64,000 bases of DNA from Bradysia coprophila (lineage: Eukaryota > Arthropoda > Insecta > Diptera > Sciaridae), in contig NC_050735.1 in assembly GCF_014529535.1 (NCBI RefSeq), forward strand, positions 2,852,001 through 2,916,000, in the 5' to 3' direction. Below the pieces are notes generated by a model, which saw only the letters and a list, made by a program, of their open reading frames with translations, ran no database searches and had not been told where the DNA came from. The translations under genes and the position numbers were made by a program. Shown in pieces: positions 14,301-29,300 of the stretch. The stretch's first letter is position 1, and every line of letters begins with the position of its first letter.

Positions 14301-17300
14301 ATTGAACATGCATTACACATCAACAACTTTTCAGCATTCAGTGTAATACATTTTAACTCACAACTAAATAGAACGAGTAAAAAGAACACTAAAAATGTCT
14401 TCGGTTAGTGTCACTTACGCAATTCTATATATGGTTAGGTTTACTGATGACACTGTCACTAGATGGCTAAAAGGTCCACAACAAAGAATAAAATTAATTC
14501 AAATGCATCATCATCGGTTAGAATTAGCACAAGTCGTTGATTAATTAGTCAGTTAGTTATAGCCTAACAGAGGGGTCTGAAACACAATTGAAGTGGAAAA
14601 TTGTGACTGAAGTTGTGCTTGGAGCTACGAGCTAGAAATTGTCCTAGGAAGGTAAATCTTCTCTGGTGAAAAGATCATAGATTTGAGACCGTGGGTATAC
14701 GTTTTTTCGACCTTCTGAAACTTTTATTTTTACTCGGGTACACTGGACATTGAGGATTCTTTTGAAAAAACAGCCGACCGAAATCGGACGCATTTTTCAG
14801 TGGAATGTTTTATGTGTGCTTGGAAAGGTATCCGACCCTAGAAGTCAAAAACACTTAACGATTGCCTCGACGCTTGTGTGGTCAGTGTGAGGTGATCAAA
14901 AACTGAAAATTTGAACTTTTCTTATAGAAAGTACTCGAAGCACTCGATACGAACAAGGTCGTGTGGGGTGTCATTAGAAAGGTAATTGCATGTTCTTCCG
15001 GGGAGAATTGGGTTTTATGGGGATTTGGAAGCATCAACGATGAAATATGAGACGTTTGAATGTTTAAGTGGTTATATCACATCGTAGATGGTAGCAAACT
15101 TCCGTAAGACTCTACTTCCGCTGAAAGTACATGCCATTACCTTTCTAATGACACCCCACCCGACAATGTGCGTTTCGGGTTCCTCAAGAAATTTCCGTAA
15201 GAAAAGTGTAATTCTAATGACAGCCTGTACGGCTCGTGTAGCTAGGGGAAATTTCTGTAAGAAAAGTGTAAGTTTTCAGTTTTTGATCACCTCACACGAG
15301 CCACACAAGCATCAACGAATTTTTTTAAAAGTGGTTTTGGCTTCTTGGGTCGAATACCTTTCTAGGCACTCATAAAAAATTCCACTGGAAAATGCGTCCG
15401 ATTTCGGTCGGCTGTTTTGCAATAGAATCCCTCATTATAATTGCACTCCATGGTGCTAGTTTTCCAACTAAATGTTCAATGGACTTGAGATACGTCTAAT
15501 GCTAAAATGTATGCAGAAGGCTTTCTAGCTTTTGATTTTGCGGATTCCAATCGAGTTAAGTGTTCAAGATTCTGCAATTCCATTGAAATAGAATTTCTCT
15601 TTGGTAGAGTCGATGGTTTTCCTCGTCTATCTATCAAATCATCGCAATTATGAGCTGAGCGTGAGCTTCAATAAATTGTGCAATGTGCTGGTACGCAATT
15701 AAGTAAAGCGTTAGAGCTCACTGGTCGCTTTATGGTTTTAATGAATGACATGGATGTGGTTCTGTTCTACTAATGAGTTGGTTAATCGACTGGAGAAATA
15801 TTGTGCTATGTTTGGATGTTCATATGGATGTAGAGATTCGAATGAGTTACAAGTATGAGCTTCCAGATTTGATCAACAATAAACGAACAGAAGAATTTAT
15901 TTTCGTCAAAGTTTTTACTGATTTAACATACCTGAGTATCAGATCATTATGCGGTTTGAATCGATTTTTGCCAGGCAATTTAGTAAGCGATTGATCCGTT
16001 CGCTCTTTGCGATGTTTGACGCCAGCCGTCCGGAATGCAAAATAACCACGAAAAAATGCCCGAATAATAGCCCATCGGAACACAGCCACCGGATCGGCGC
16101 CAACCAATTCGCGAACGAATGCCATACTGGAATTTTTCAACACACTCACGATGTCCTGTCGCATGAGGTCGAGATTTTTCTCTCGCATTTCCGTGACCTG
16201 TTTAGGGTGAAACAAAGATTCGTTTTTCAATGTTGAATCAGTTCATTCAGTGTAGTTTCATGATCGTACCTGATATTTCACCTTTCCGGCATAGTGACGG
16301 ATTATGAAAGCGTTTTCCTTCTTTTGCGGTTTTTCGTAGAATTGACTATCCTTATGAACACTGTTGAATTTTTGGAGTAACGTCTCGTTGGTGGCACCGG
16401 GAAAACTAATGCAGAAAAAAATTGAAATGCAAATATTAGACGGCTGAGCTCACCATGCAGGGAATTTTTCAATTTTAACTAGTTCAGTTGTTCAGACGAA
16501 GAATTTGGCGTTGAAATTTTAAATTCAAGAGAAATGGACGTTGATCACGGATTTGACTGAATTTGAATAGACCTGTCGTGCATATTGGATTTCTCTTCAG
16601 ATTTTGTCGTACTGAATGACTCTGGAACCGACAGTTTGGTGTCATTTGAAAGATGATCAAACTATCTTTTGAAACTACAGCTTATGGTTGACATAATGTT
16701 GTGTAGTCTGAGCAGAAGGTACTTAAAACCGGGTCAAAAATTTTGAATTTTCAAAAAGCGCTTTTCGTTCTGATTTTTTATGTTGTATCCTGAGGTGGTC
16801 CTTAAACTACATCTAATGAGAAACCCAACATACTTGACAAGTTTATTTAGAATTGTTCAAGCTCGCCGTGTGAAGAACGTATAGTGGAGAGATAAGCCTT
16901 CCCCTTTAAGTCTCAGTCTCAGTAACGAATTGCTACCAAACTGAACGGATAACTCACTTGCATAAATCATCCAGTATGCATAACAAGCCGGTCGGTTTCA
17001 CTTCAAACAATTGCAAACATCCCGAATTGTCCATAAAATCTATGTCTCGCCACTTGATGCCCTCCTTTTTATATTCATTTTGCTCATACTTGAAAACGTG
17101 CTGTAAGGAGACAAACATTAATTTCGTTCATCGAAAACCGCCACCAATCTCTCTTACCAAATTGAAATAGTACTGAAGGTGTTCGTTTGCGTAGTTAATC
17201 TGATAAAGAGAGGAAAGAAAATAAATTTCATAAAAATCATGAGCCAGCGGTGACGAAATAACTCTCGGATCGTTCAACTTACACACAATTGTTCAAAACT

Positions 17301-20300
17301 ATTTTGCGATCCGAAATCTTCAAATCCAAATATATCTAAGACACCAATCGAATGTCCGGTGTGTATAGCCTGGTCTTTGTTTAGCAGAGCATGGTTCACT
17401 TGCAAAACGATCCAATCGAACAATGCTCCATATAAACATTTGGCCAGAGCATCTCTAGCGGCTATAGCTTCCGGCAATTTATATTGCATGATCAGCGTTT
17501 CACCACTAGCTTTTACACGTTTCGAGGTTAACGCTGCCAGCAGAGTGTCCTGTTTAACTTTTAGCAACTCCGATATGATGCCGACTACCACATGATTTCG
17601 CACCTGTACACTTTCGTCATGCTAAGGGAAAAAATGTGATCGAGGATAAGTCTCACAGTTTTAAAGTCAAAATATGCGATGCAACTCACATGGTAGGTGG
17701 ATTTTTTCGGGAAAAATTCTACATTTCCTAATAGCAATACCGCCGACAAAACGTTGAATAAGCGACGCTGTTTTTCCGCCGAAAAACCAACCATTTCCAT
17801 GCTCTGTTTCAGTCGCGAAAATTCGTATTTTTCATCACAATTTTCTAAAGTTAAATTTTTGGCATTTAAATAACAATATTTGTCGGCAGGCAGCAAGTGG
17901 AGTATGTCGCGTTCTTGGTCGGTGGCGCCGGAGAGTAGATAATAGAAGACGTGGTAATTTCGTTCGTATGGACCCTGCGATTTTTCATGGGAAAATGAGG
18001 TGTGAGTTGGAATGATTTTTGATTAAAAACAATTAGCTGCAGTCATACTTGCGATACGATACGACTCTTTTCCAGTAAATACTTTTGAACCACCGCTCCC
18101 TGTACCATTCCATTTTCTCTGTAGTTGACCTGATTGGGTAGAAATGTTTTGCATTAGCAATGAAGTTGACTAATAAACAACAAAATATCCTAGCCATCTA
18201 GGCGATGAGCCCTTGACGAGACTGTTCTCACCTGTATAAACTTTCCAAATCGACTGGAATTATTGTTGTGAGCCGTTTTCGCATTACCAAATGCTTCCAA
18301 TACCGGTCCAGCACTTAATATTGTCTGCTCAACGCCGCTACCATGCGAACCCTTTTGTGACAATGCGGTCAAATGATGTAACAAGAAATTGGTACTCTCC
18401 GTTTTTCCCGAACCACTTTCACCACTTATCACAACACATTGATTTCGTTTCTCTTTCAACATACAATAGTATGCATTGTCGGCAATAGCAAAAATATGCG
18501 GCGGCAAAATGGGACCAACTCGCTGATTTTGGTATAAACGAACATATTTTGGATTGTAGATCGGATGAAATTTGAATGGATTGACTGCTATTAGTATGCT
18601 ACCGACATAGGTGTATATGTGGCCCGCTTCGAACCGTTGCTGGAGATTTTCCAGCAGCGTTGATTCGTTCAAATCTTAAGTGAGACAATGTTGGGTGTTA
18701 AATTTAGTCAATGAAACAAAAAACCGAATGGGTATTACCAGGCAATTGACACAAGTCGGGATATTCACGATTCTCCGGTTGCAATAGGAATGGTATAAAA
18801 TCTCTAAACATCTGCGGATCAATTCCATAACTATCTATCCATGGTACATCGTTTTGTGACTCTCTCAAATAAAATCTACACCGAGATAGACATGCGGACA
18901 ATTAGCACAAATATGGTCAATGGTAAAAAATGATTCCGGCAATGTTTTACCTATGAAAATCTCTCTCTGAATGCATTGGCCATAAAAGCATCACAGATAC
19001 GGGTTTCTCGTCGGGCGCCAGTCGTCGTTCCTTACATTCGCCAGCAACTTCAGCTAATTCATAATTGTTTCCCTGTACGACGGAAAAGAAAAAGTTCGAT
19101 GAAATTTTAGAGTCCATCCCACGTTCATTCATTCCTCATCTTACCGGCAAGCTCAGACGTTCTACGATGCAAGAAACAATTTCTTCAGCTGTTGTTTGTT
19201 TGGACGCCTCGACACTTAAGGCTTCATAGTGAATCGACAACGCGCCAACGTGAACCTGTAATAGAAATGATAAATTCGTTAATGGGATTCATTCTGTGCG
19301 AAGTAGAGATAGCGACTTTCCAAAAGTCTCCCTATAAAACACTACCCAGTTTCATTGAGCGGGCAGTCGGATTTCAAAAAACTAAAAAAAAATCGTCTAA
19401 CCGATCATCTCTACGACAAAATAAAGTTTGATCGGCGGCCTGGATTCGTAACTCAAATAAACGTTGATGCAACTCTTTTTTCACATGCAGCTCTTTGCAA
19501 CTGTTATGAGCGATTTAAGGCTCGGAACATGTCAGATCGCCCTGAACCTGATTAGAGCTGACCCTGAATTGAAAATTTTTATCTGACCTGAATTTACCTG
19601 AAATCTAAAAAACAATAGAGATTCAGGTAAATCATGTATACCTTCGACTTTCTTTTGATTTCAGGTAAATTTATAACAGTTAAGTTCAGATATTTTCCGC
19701 TCGATTTGAATTTGAGGTCCAGATTTGAGGATATATGACCTGTTCCAAGTCTTAGAGTGGTTTGCCCCTCCAGTCTGATTCGCATATTTTGATTAAAAAT
19801 GGTTCACATTCATTAGACGTAACTATCCGGGGGTGTATTAAAGCAGTTGTTTCATTTTTCTATTTTTCTACGAAAATTATAATCAAAATTTTAATCAACT
19901 TCCAGAAAAAAATTATCTCGGAAAAAGAGAATAGGAAATTGTTTCTGATTTTTCTTTTTTCGTTGTAAAAAATTCAATTTTAACCTGATATAGGTGAAGG
20001 TTGCATGGGAAAATTTCTTTTCTTTTAAAAAAGTAAACAAGTAGAGCACATCATTACGCCTCGGAGAACCAGATAAAAGTGTTTTTGATTTGAAAGATAT
20101 CATAAAGGAATTGTTTTCGTTAATAGTTTTCCACGTTTTACCTCAATTTCCGACGAAATTTTTATTTTCATATTTTTCTTAAATTGCATCGAAACCTTGC
20201 ATATGCTTCGAAAAAAGATGAAACATTTTTGTTACGTGTGCGTTCAATTCGGATAATAAAATTGGAGTTCAGACAATGTCATGTGTTACGTATTTGATAT

Positions 20301-23300
20301 TGAAAAAAGAAACGAAAAATCATCGATTGTGACAACTTTTTATGCACTCAAACTTCTACGGGTGATAACGAAATCTAAAAATAAGTTCATAAAATAGCCA
20401 TCATCAAAGCTAGAATTCTCTCTTTCATTACTACTTGTTCACAGTCCATGTTTCAAGGTTATCCATATCCCTTTGCTATTTCGCAAAAAAAAAACGACTA
20501 AAGCTGTACGCGACAGAGTAAAAAAAGACACCGACCAAACGCAGTGTTTCGTTCATGGAACACAAACATTACAGATCGATAAATCTGCGAGATAACTTTA
20601 TATTTTAACTGTATTTAGTGTGCATCGTGTAGCTTAAAGAGTAATTAATATTACCCTGAAAAATGTTGCTTTTGATGATTCAAGTACAATTTTAAACAGA
20701 AAATGTTTGTAAAGTGCTCGCTGTCCACCTCGCTTACAACGAACAGGTACATGTTCGTTTTTCTAAATGAATCTATTTTGGAGAGGACTTGATGTTTCAC
20801 TTTTTTCAAAGGATGTTTTGTTGTAAAACATTTTATTTTCGCATATATTGCTCCAACGCCTGAATGTAGGCTACATTTCAGATTTACGATGAACATTTGT
20901 CGTATACGCTTCGGCGAAGAATGCATTACTCCCAAAATCAATCAGATAATACGCCCAAATGTAGATTACATTTGAACGTTGCAATATTCTATTTTCGATG
21001 ATCACCTGTAGGGACATCATTAGAGATTAAAACGACAACTCTCTTGAAAAAATTCTAATTTAGAAAAAAAATTAGAAATTGTCGTTTTACTTGTTATATG
21101 CAAAATGTTGTCTGGCTACGGTCAATCGCAGAAAAAAAATCAACGCCTAAATATAGGCTTCATTTTATAGTGATGTGTACTGACCGCTATTTATTGATGG
21201 ATTATAATATTTTGCAAAGTAATTGAGTTATAGATAAAGCAATCTGCATCTATACAACTATAAGTGGTATCAAAGTCGCCATGTTTGAATACGAGCAGAA
21301 CGCTGCGGAACTATGAAGACTTGAGGTATACGGTATACTTGTAGGTGTAATACATGGAAACTTAAATGTGAAATCACTTAAGACGAATCTACACATGGCT
21401 AAATTGTTGCCTACATTTCCGGGCAAAATTATTATTATTTTGATGATAATTTTGGACTCGCATCCTTTTTGGAAAAAGTGCGACCATCGTTTGGTGTTAA
21501 AATGTGTTAGATTTCACTAAAAATTTAAATGTTTATGGTGATGTAACCAACCTCCGAGAAAACTCAAAATATGTGTCAATATTCGTGAATTATTGAGTTT
21601 TCTCAGACTGAGGTTACATCACCACAAACATTTAAATTTTAACTGAAACCTAAAAAATTTTAACTGAAACCTAAAAAATTTTAACACCAAACGATGGTCG
21701 TACTTTTTCCAAAAAGAATACGAATCCAAAATTATCATAAAAATAATAAAAATTTTGCCCGGAAATGTAGGCAACAATTTAGCCATGTGTAGATTCGTCT
21801 TAAGTAATAAGATCCGTAGTCGTGATGTCAATTTCCACAATCGAAAATAGTGTTCAGCGTCTAAACTAAGGCTGCATTTTAGTGAAGGGTGTATTGCAAA
21901 CCCTCTTAAATATTGTTTCCTCCATTATCAACTTTTCATTATTCAAATTGGAAGGAAATATTATAATGTACAGGAAGTGGAAGCTTCTGTTCTACCCATT
22001 ATACGCTTACATAGTTGTTCGTCAAAGTTTATCCAATCAAAAATACAATCAAATTACATAGCCCTAAGGTTTCATATTTTTAATGTGTACAATGTGCTGT
22101 GTACACAACAAGTCAATTACACACAAACAAAATGATGACTTCGTGCCATTGTTGCAACGTTTTTCCACCATCAATAGAAGTGCATATGATGGCAAAGAAT
22201 TGAATGAATTATGTGATGCTCGGCGTTCAGATATGTGATTCCAAAACAAATGCATGGCAGTTTAATTGATTCAATTAATATGCGCTTCTATAGCAAGTGA
22301 GAGAGCCAATATGGGAACATAATTATTCATTAACATATAATGCGGAAAGGTCGTTATTTGTGTCCGCTTCATCAAACTATTTGTGGTTCTCGGATCATAT
22401 TAGCTATTGTCCAACATTTTGATTGTTTTATGATGACATTCGCAGCCAATTAGGATGCCAGGAAGTGGGAAACTATTGAACCATACTTTTAGATACATTG
22501 AAGTAAATTTGATTACATTTTCAACGTATTTGCGTTGTTGTTTCACTCTTCATTATCGGAATTCAACGTATTTGCGTTGCTGTCGGAGTAAGAGTGTGGT
22601 CAGTGTTTGAAATTTAGATTTAATTAGTAGTCAAAGGTTCAAAAAAGGATGGTAACGTTATTAGTTTTTAGTTGAGCGTTAAAAATAATTCCAATTACCA
22701 ATATTTTCATGCAATGAGAATTAAAATATTTTTAAATAGAAAAATTCTAGTCCCACAAACAATAATGGTCGAATATAATCTACCCCTCGAAAAATGTACT
22801 CTCACATTGCACCTAAAAAGATCATGGATTTGATACCATGAGACTATGTTTTTCGCACTATTGAGACGTTCACATTTTTGTGTAGGAAGTAGGATGTCTT
22901 TCAATCTTTCAATTTTTCTTCTTTTTTCAATTTTTTTATTTCGTTTTTCATTTTGAAGTTTTTTGTTGATGATTTAATGAATTTTTGAAGAATTTGATGT
23001 ACCGAGTGAATAAATGAAGTTCGAAATAAAAAAAAAATGTTGGAAGGACTCGTGTGTCTGACAAGTGGAGGATGGTTCTAGCTTTATTTAGTTTGAGGTG
23101 AGCGTTATAAATAACTCAATTTGCAAATATTTTCATCGAATCGGGACCAGTTTGATGAAAATATTGGTAAAGTGATTTAAAAATGTTGTAAAAGGAGAAA
23201 TTCCATTGGTAAACCCAAAAATTCCTTCCCTGGAATATATTTTCCCGATCTACCAACGAAATTAAACTAAATATCAATAGAAGCTGGCAGTGAAGTGCAC

Positions 23301-26300
23301 ACCGTACTACATTTTTCACAGCGAAATCTAAGCTTGCGAAACATCCATAAATTTTTGAAATAGGATGTATCGTATCATAATAATGTCTTATAAGGTACTT
23401 TGCGAAAACGTCGACCAATTGAAATTCAAGAGGTCGCCGACTATTGCTTTTTTGGTTTGAATGGATTCGTTGGACTATTCGTTACATTGTAAAATGTCTG
23501 TTTTCATGATCTGCCACAAAGACAGATTTGTTACATTTGTAAAGGAATTTTTTTTCTACAATTTTCATATCAGGTGAGGGCCTTTGAGAAAAATACACTA
23601 CACCGGATGGGGATTCTTCTTACAACTTATCGGATAACTGTGAAATTATGGTCAAATACAGCTATCACAAAAAAGATAAATTTACGCTGCAATTGCGTAA
23701 GAAGTACCGTAAGAAAAATTTAAAACAAAAGATTTTCCGAAGCCGCATCTGAGCTTTTCATACAAAGCCGATCGTCGTTGAATTTATCTTTTTTGGGATA
23801 TCTGTACTATAGCCTCAACAAGCTACAAACATAGGAGCATCAATATGTTTGAAATGTACATATGTATGTCGGTGCTTTGGTGTAGAGTAAAAACGTTGTG
23901 AAAGCGTCTGTAGATTTTTTCCGGTTAGATCCGTACAGATATCCCAAAAAAGATAAATTCAACGACGATCGGCTTTGCATGAAAAGATCAGATGCGGCTT
24001 CGGAAAATCTTTTGTTTTAAATTTTTCTTACGGTACTTTCCTCTGTAGCGCAATTGCAGCGTAAATTTATCTTTTTTGTGATAGCTGTAATACGGCTACT
24101 TCGGAAAACTCAAAAAGCAGCGCAAGCTCGTATTCAGTTCTAAAATAAACTCGTGCGATCACTTAATAAAAAAGATTGAAATCGACACAACCTATGGAGG
24201 CTACGCAGATCATTGCGGCAGTAAAAGCAAAATTACGCCAAACTTTGATACGAAATGAAGTCAAGTTACCAAATAAAGCTAATATTTACTGACATTTCGT
24301 TCATTAACTTTTATTTCGGCAAAGTTTGTAAGCATTACGATTTCTGTGTAAACATTATGTTGGCCGATGTTTTTGTAAAATTATTGCAAGTTGCGCACGG
24401 AATAGCAGTATAAAAGGGTACATAATAACGCGGTGGATGTGTTATTGTTCCATTAAATAATTGTTGCTTTATTGAGAGGAGAAAAATATTGTGTGGTATT
24501 TACTGAGTACTGAACTTATCATTCAGATAACAAACGTGGAACTGTGAACGATAAATAAGATAAGATGTTCGTTCATCTGTTCCTCATCATTTTGTTAACT
24601 TATTCTAAGATCAATTGTTATTATCGTTTATATAAACCGCTCTCAATCGCTTTGTTAGTGAATAAATTGATATTTTAAAAGTTTAACTTTGATATCTGAT
24701 AATAGTTAAAAACAGAAACGGGACATGTTACAGTAGCGAATTGTAAGAAAATTTAGTTCCGTTTCGAATAGGCCTACGATGTTTTTGGTATTAAACTATA
24801 AAAAAGTGTACATTGTCAGCCTATTTAAAATGAAGCTTTATCAGTAAAATTTCATTTTTCTTATAATTCGCTACTGTAACATCTCCCGTTTCTATATATT
24901 CATTTGCCACCGAGCACTACATGCTTTTTCAGCACACGCCCTAATAACTATTGTTAATATTTCGCCACTGAGTAGAGGAAAAATATGATCTTCTGACTCG
25001 AAAAAGAGACTATGTTGTCCAGATATAATTTTAAAGAAAAGCTAGCGTTTGCCTTTTGTGCACCGACTAATTGAAATACGGACAATTTTCTTAAGCACAG
25101 ATAACATTGAAATGTTTACTTTTGTCGGTGTAAGAGATCTAAGGCGAGAATGAAATTTCATATTTATTTTTTCTCACAAGTTGTGGTGGTAGAGTACTTG
25201 ATAATTTCATCGTCAAAGTATTTATTGATTTATTTGGGATTTTGTCAATTTCAGTTGTCCTTTGCACAAAACGTTGTTCGTACATCGACAGGAAAAAGAT
25301 TTTCTTTGAAGTCAATGCTAGCTTAAATATTCTTTTCGTAAAAGAGTGAGTGTCGTAAGGATTGAACAAAGCAAAACGAATTTTCGCTACATTTCGTATA
25401 GGGTTAACTACCAACAGATTTTTTTTAGGAGAATTAAATTCCCGAAAATTCCCTAATTTTTCCGTCACGTTTCAACATTACAGCGAAATGTCTTCGTTCT
25501 TTTTATGACCTTTTTAGTACTTTTTCATATGTTTTTAAGGTCAATCAATTAGTCAATTAATCAATCAGGAATGTCCGGGAATTTTAGGAGTAACTAATAA
25601 GTGCCTAGACAGGTACTGATTCCGAAATTCCTCGATGCTTCCACTGCTAGTGAGAACTGATTGAAAACCGAAAACACACACTTATGGAGGTATCTCCGGA
25701 TACATGAAAGGTGCAGGGTCGTATGGACGTCATTACAAAGGTATTTGCAAGGTACTTTCGGGCAAATAGATTCTTATTGCGAGGGTTATAAATTCATCCA
25801 CACTGATATGAGCAATTGAAAAAAAAAAAACTTTTGACTATCTGGGAGAGCTTTTAACGCTTGCGTCATTTCATATTTTTGCCATTTTTTTTTCAACCGC
25901 TCATACCGGAGTAGATGTATTTAAAACCCAATAAGAACCTATTTGCGTCGAACGTACATGCAATTACCTATCCAATGACACATCCTCCACACCCATATTC
26001 CTTTCATGTATCTCGAGATACTTCCATAAGAAAAGTACATGTTTCTGGCTTTTGATCAGTTCTCACTCTCGTTGCAAACAACGAGGAATTTTGAAAAAAT
26101 ATTTTTAGCCTCTTAGGATCAGTACCTATTTTGCCACATATAAAAATCCTTCTAAAGAATCTTTGTCATTTATTGGCCTTCATTACCAACGAGCGAACTG
26201 CATCCTTCCGATACACTCTTCGAAAAAAGGATAAATTTGCTAGGATTTTAAACAGAACAACTTTACGTTACTCTTCCTAATTTCTATTTATGAAACACGA

Positions 26301-29300
26301 ATCGTATTCTGGTAATTCATCGCACTACTCACTAAATGTCGATTGTCAATCCGAGGCAAAGAATTAGTACATACATCTAAAGGGGAATCGGATTTAACTG
26401 GAAGGTTGCCCCCAACCAAATATATTAATGCTGAGGAATGGTCTTTGTAAATTTCCAGTTTTCAAGGCTCAGATTATTCCCTTGACTATAAGTCATGGAT
26501 TTTACAAAAGAAAATTACATAACACGTTCACTATGATTAAAAATGTATGGAAATGTGATTAAAAAACGTTAAATGTAACAATTTTCTGCTACTTGTTAAC
26601 ACGATAACTTGAATAAATCACAACGGATTTTCAAAAACCTTTTTTTATTCGATGAAGTATTGAAATCCTCAAGTCAAGTTCGAAAATGGGTGGTATCGGT
26701 TGAACCATCTGGTGGTAGTTCTCAGAAGACGCCTTTTCTGCTCTTTGTTAACACAATAACTGGAGCAAAGTTCAACCGATTTTCAAAAACTTTTTCAGGT
26801 TCGAAAATGGGTGGTACAGGTTCAATAATCTGTGAGAAGTTCTCGAAAGAAGCCTTTTCTGCTATTTGTTAACACGATACCTGGGGCAAATTTCAACCGA
26901 TTTTCAAAAACTTTTTTTTTATTCGATGAAGTGTTGAAATCCTCAAGTCAAGTTCGAAAATGGGTGGTATCGGTCCAACCATCTGGGGGAAGTTCTCGAA
27001 AGAAGCCTTTTCTGCTCTTTGTTAACTGGAGTAATACTCAACCGATTTAAAAAAAAAATTGTTTGGTGGAGAATGGAATTAATTCCTGAGGTTAGGTTCC
27101 AAGATAGATTATGTTGGTCTAACGAACAAGCTGATGTTGCTAACAGAATTTTAGTATCTATTTCAATAGTATTTTTCTTATTAAGTGACTTTGCCTTGTA
27201 AACAAAATCGAATACATACAACAAAAATTAACGAGTTTAAGTTTCATCAGTGTATAGATAACGGTTCGAAGATTTTCAATGAAACTAACCAGAATTAGTA
27301 GTAGTTCTTCTTCTAAATATAGTAGCTCTTTTGAATTGTATAATGCAAACTAGAGTCATGTCAAACAGAACTTTTTTTTAAAGATGAAATAAATGAAATA
27401 TATTTTTGTGAGTAATTCTCAATAGAACCTATTCTACTCTTGGTTAACACGATAACTGGATAACTGGAGTTATCTTAACGGATTGGTTCAACAATCTGGG
27501 AGTAGTAGTTCTCAAAAGAAGCCTTTTCTACTCTTTGTTAAAACGATCTGGAGTCTTGTTATTTGATTTTGCCTTGTAAACAGAACCGAATAAATAGAAC
27601 CAAAATTAATGAGCATGAAGCGGCCAGAGCTAGGCGAGGGTCGCAATTCACACGACTTTAAATTTTAAATTTTTATACAGGGGCATTGCATATTATAAAA
27701 AATTACATTTCATTGAAATAAATCAATAAATCATAAAAATACTATTGAGAAGCTCAGACAAACAGTCAAATGATCTGACCCACCAAACAGGTGGGATCTA
27801 GTTATTATTATTCTTTTATTAAAAACTTATTGTTTGCAACTTAAATACTATTTTCAGTGGTCAGCTATAAAATAATTTATTTTTATTTGGTTACAAAATG
27901 ATATGATGTCGATTAATAATGAAATAGAAACTAAGAAACTAGAAAATTTTCAAAAAAAAACTTCAAATAATTTTTTTAATGCGATTAATTGGACTAAAGG
28001 CTGAGATGATGGCCGGAATATTTCATAAATAAACAATTTATTGAGCATTACCGATTCTAAAATTTTTAATTACAATTCTCTGTTGAATTGACACTTAAAT
28101 CCACAACTTAAAACTTGAACTTGAAAATTTTCTTTTAAATTCTTTCCAAGCGGAATAAAAAAATTCTTTAAGAATTCTGAATTTCTTTTATCTTTTACTG
28201 ATCTAAACAAATTTAATCAAAGCCTGCGGTCCTACATGAGATATCAGATTTACCTTAAACGCAACTGCACAAGTATGATTCACAACAGGTGAAATTATTC
28301 GAACTGATACCAAGGCGGTCATTTAATAATTCATTAAAATTTAAATGAAAATCAACACAGTACTGAGGGTTTGCGCTCTTAAAACTAAGTAATAATTTTA
28401 ATTTTAAGTACCTTAAATGAGGGTCTTTCACCATCACCAAGAACTTTGAACTGATCCATCACTAACACTACTAGTAAACACTTTGAAACGGATCAACAAG
28501 AGGAATAGTGTTGACGGGACGAGATCCAAATACAATCTGAATTTGTTGAGAATGACATGAGATACATTCAGTGTTTTTGTTGACGAAACGCCAAATAACA
28601 ATTCTGGTGAACTGCACATATTACATATTTCATGGGTGAATCCTCCCTCATAGAGTGCAAGTGCATTTCCACCCGAAGTAAATGTTGTGGGTGGGTTGAG
28701 GTTTTGGGTGGTGCATTTATAAGTCTTGATAGGAAATTTAACTTTTGCATATTGAAACGTATTTATATGCCTGGTAGTTGATTTGCTTTCTGTAAATATA
28801 AACGCATTACTTCAATGTTTCAAACATTAGGGATATTCCACGTGTACGTACGGATCGACCATTTTTCATGTTTTCCTTGCTGTGAAATAAATTTCTTGTG
28901 ATTTCAGTTTCAAATAAATTTTTGTTGAAAATATTACGTCTCGTTTCGTTTCGCGTGGAATGCACATGGAGCACAGCATGAACTTGACAGACATTCAAAT
29001 TTTGTCGTGGAACCATATGAAACAAGCGATTCATTAACTGCATCTACGTCACATGTTGTTAAGGTAATAGAGCCACAGTGGCACATAATATCCACTGACA
29101 ATAGCGAATATATCCGGAAAACATTGAAATTTTCTCGACAATAAAATTGAAAATTGAAACAGAATAAGTGAAAATCCATTCGGAGAGAATATGGACAATT
29201 CATTGGAAAATAATATGAACTGAAGTAAATAAAAGCGAAGTTTCATTGTATTCAATGAGCATTGTGTGTGTAGTAAACCATTTGTATAGCAACAGATATG

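Noticed and set aside
15088..15375. 95-codon open frame
   Set aside because: Lies wholly inside foldback family A; its peptide repeats reflect the inverted repeat.
26609..27050. Two open frames with shared peptide segments
   Set aside because: They are readings of the tandem array, so the similarity is due to the repeat unit.
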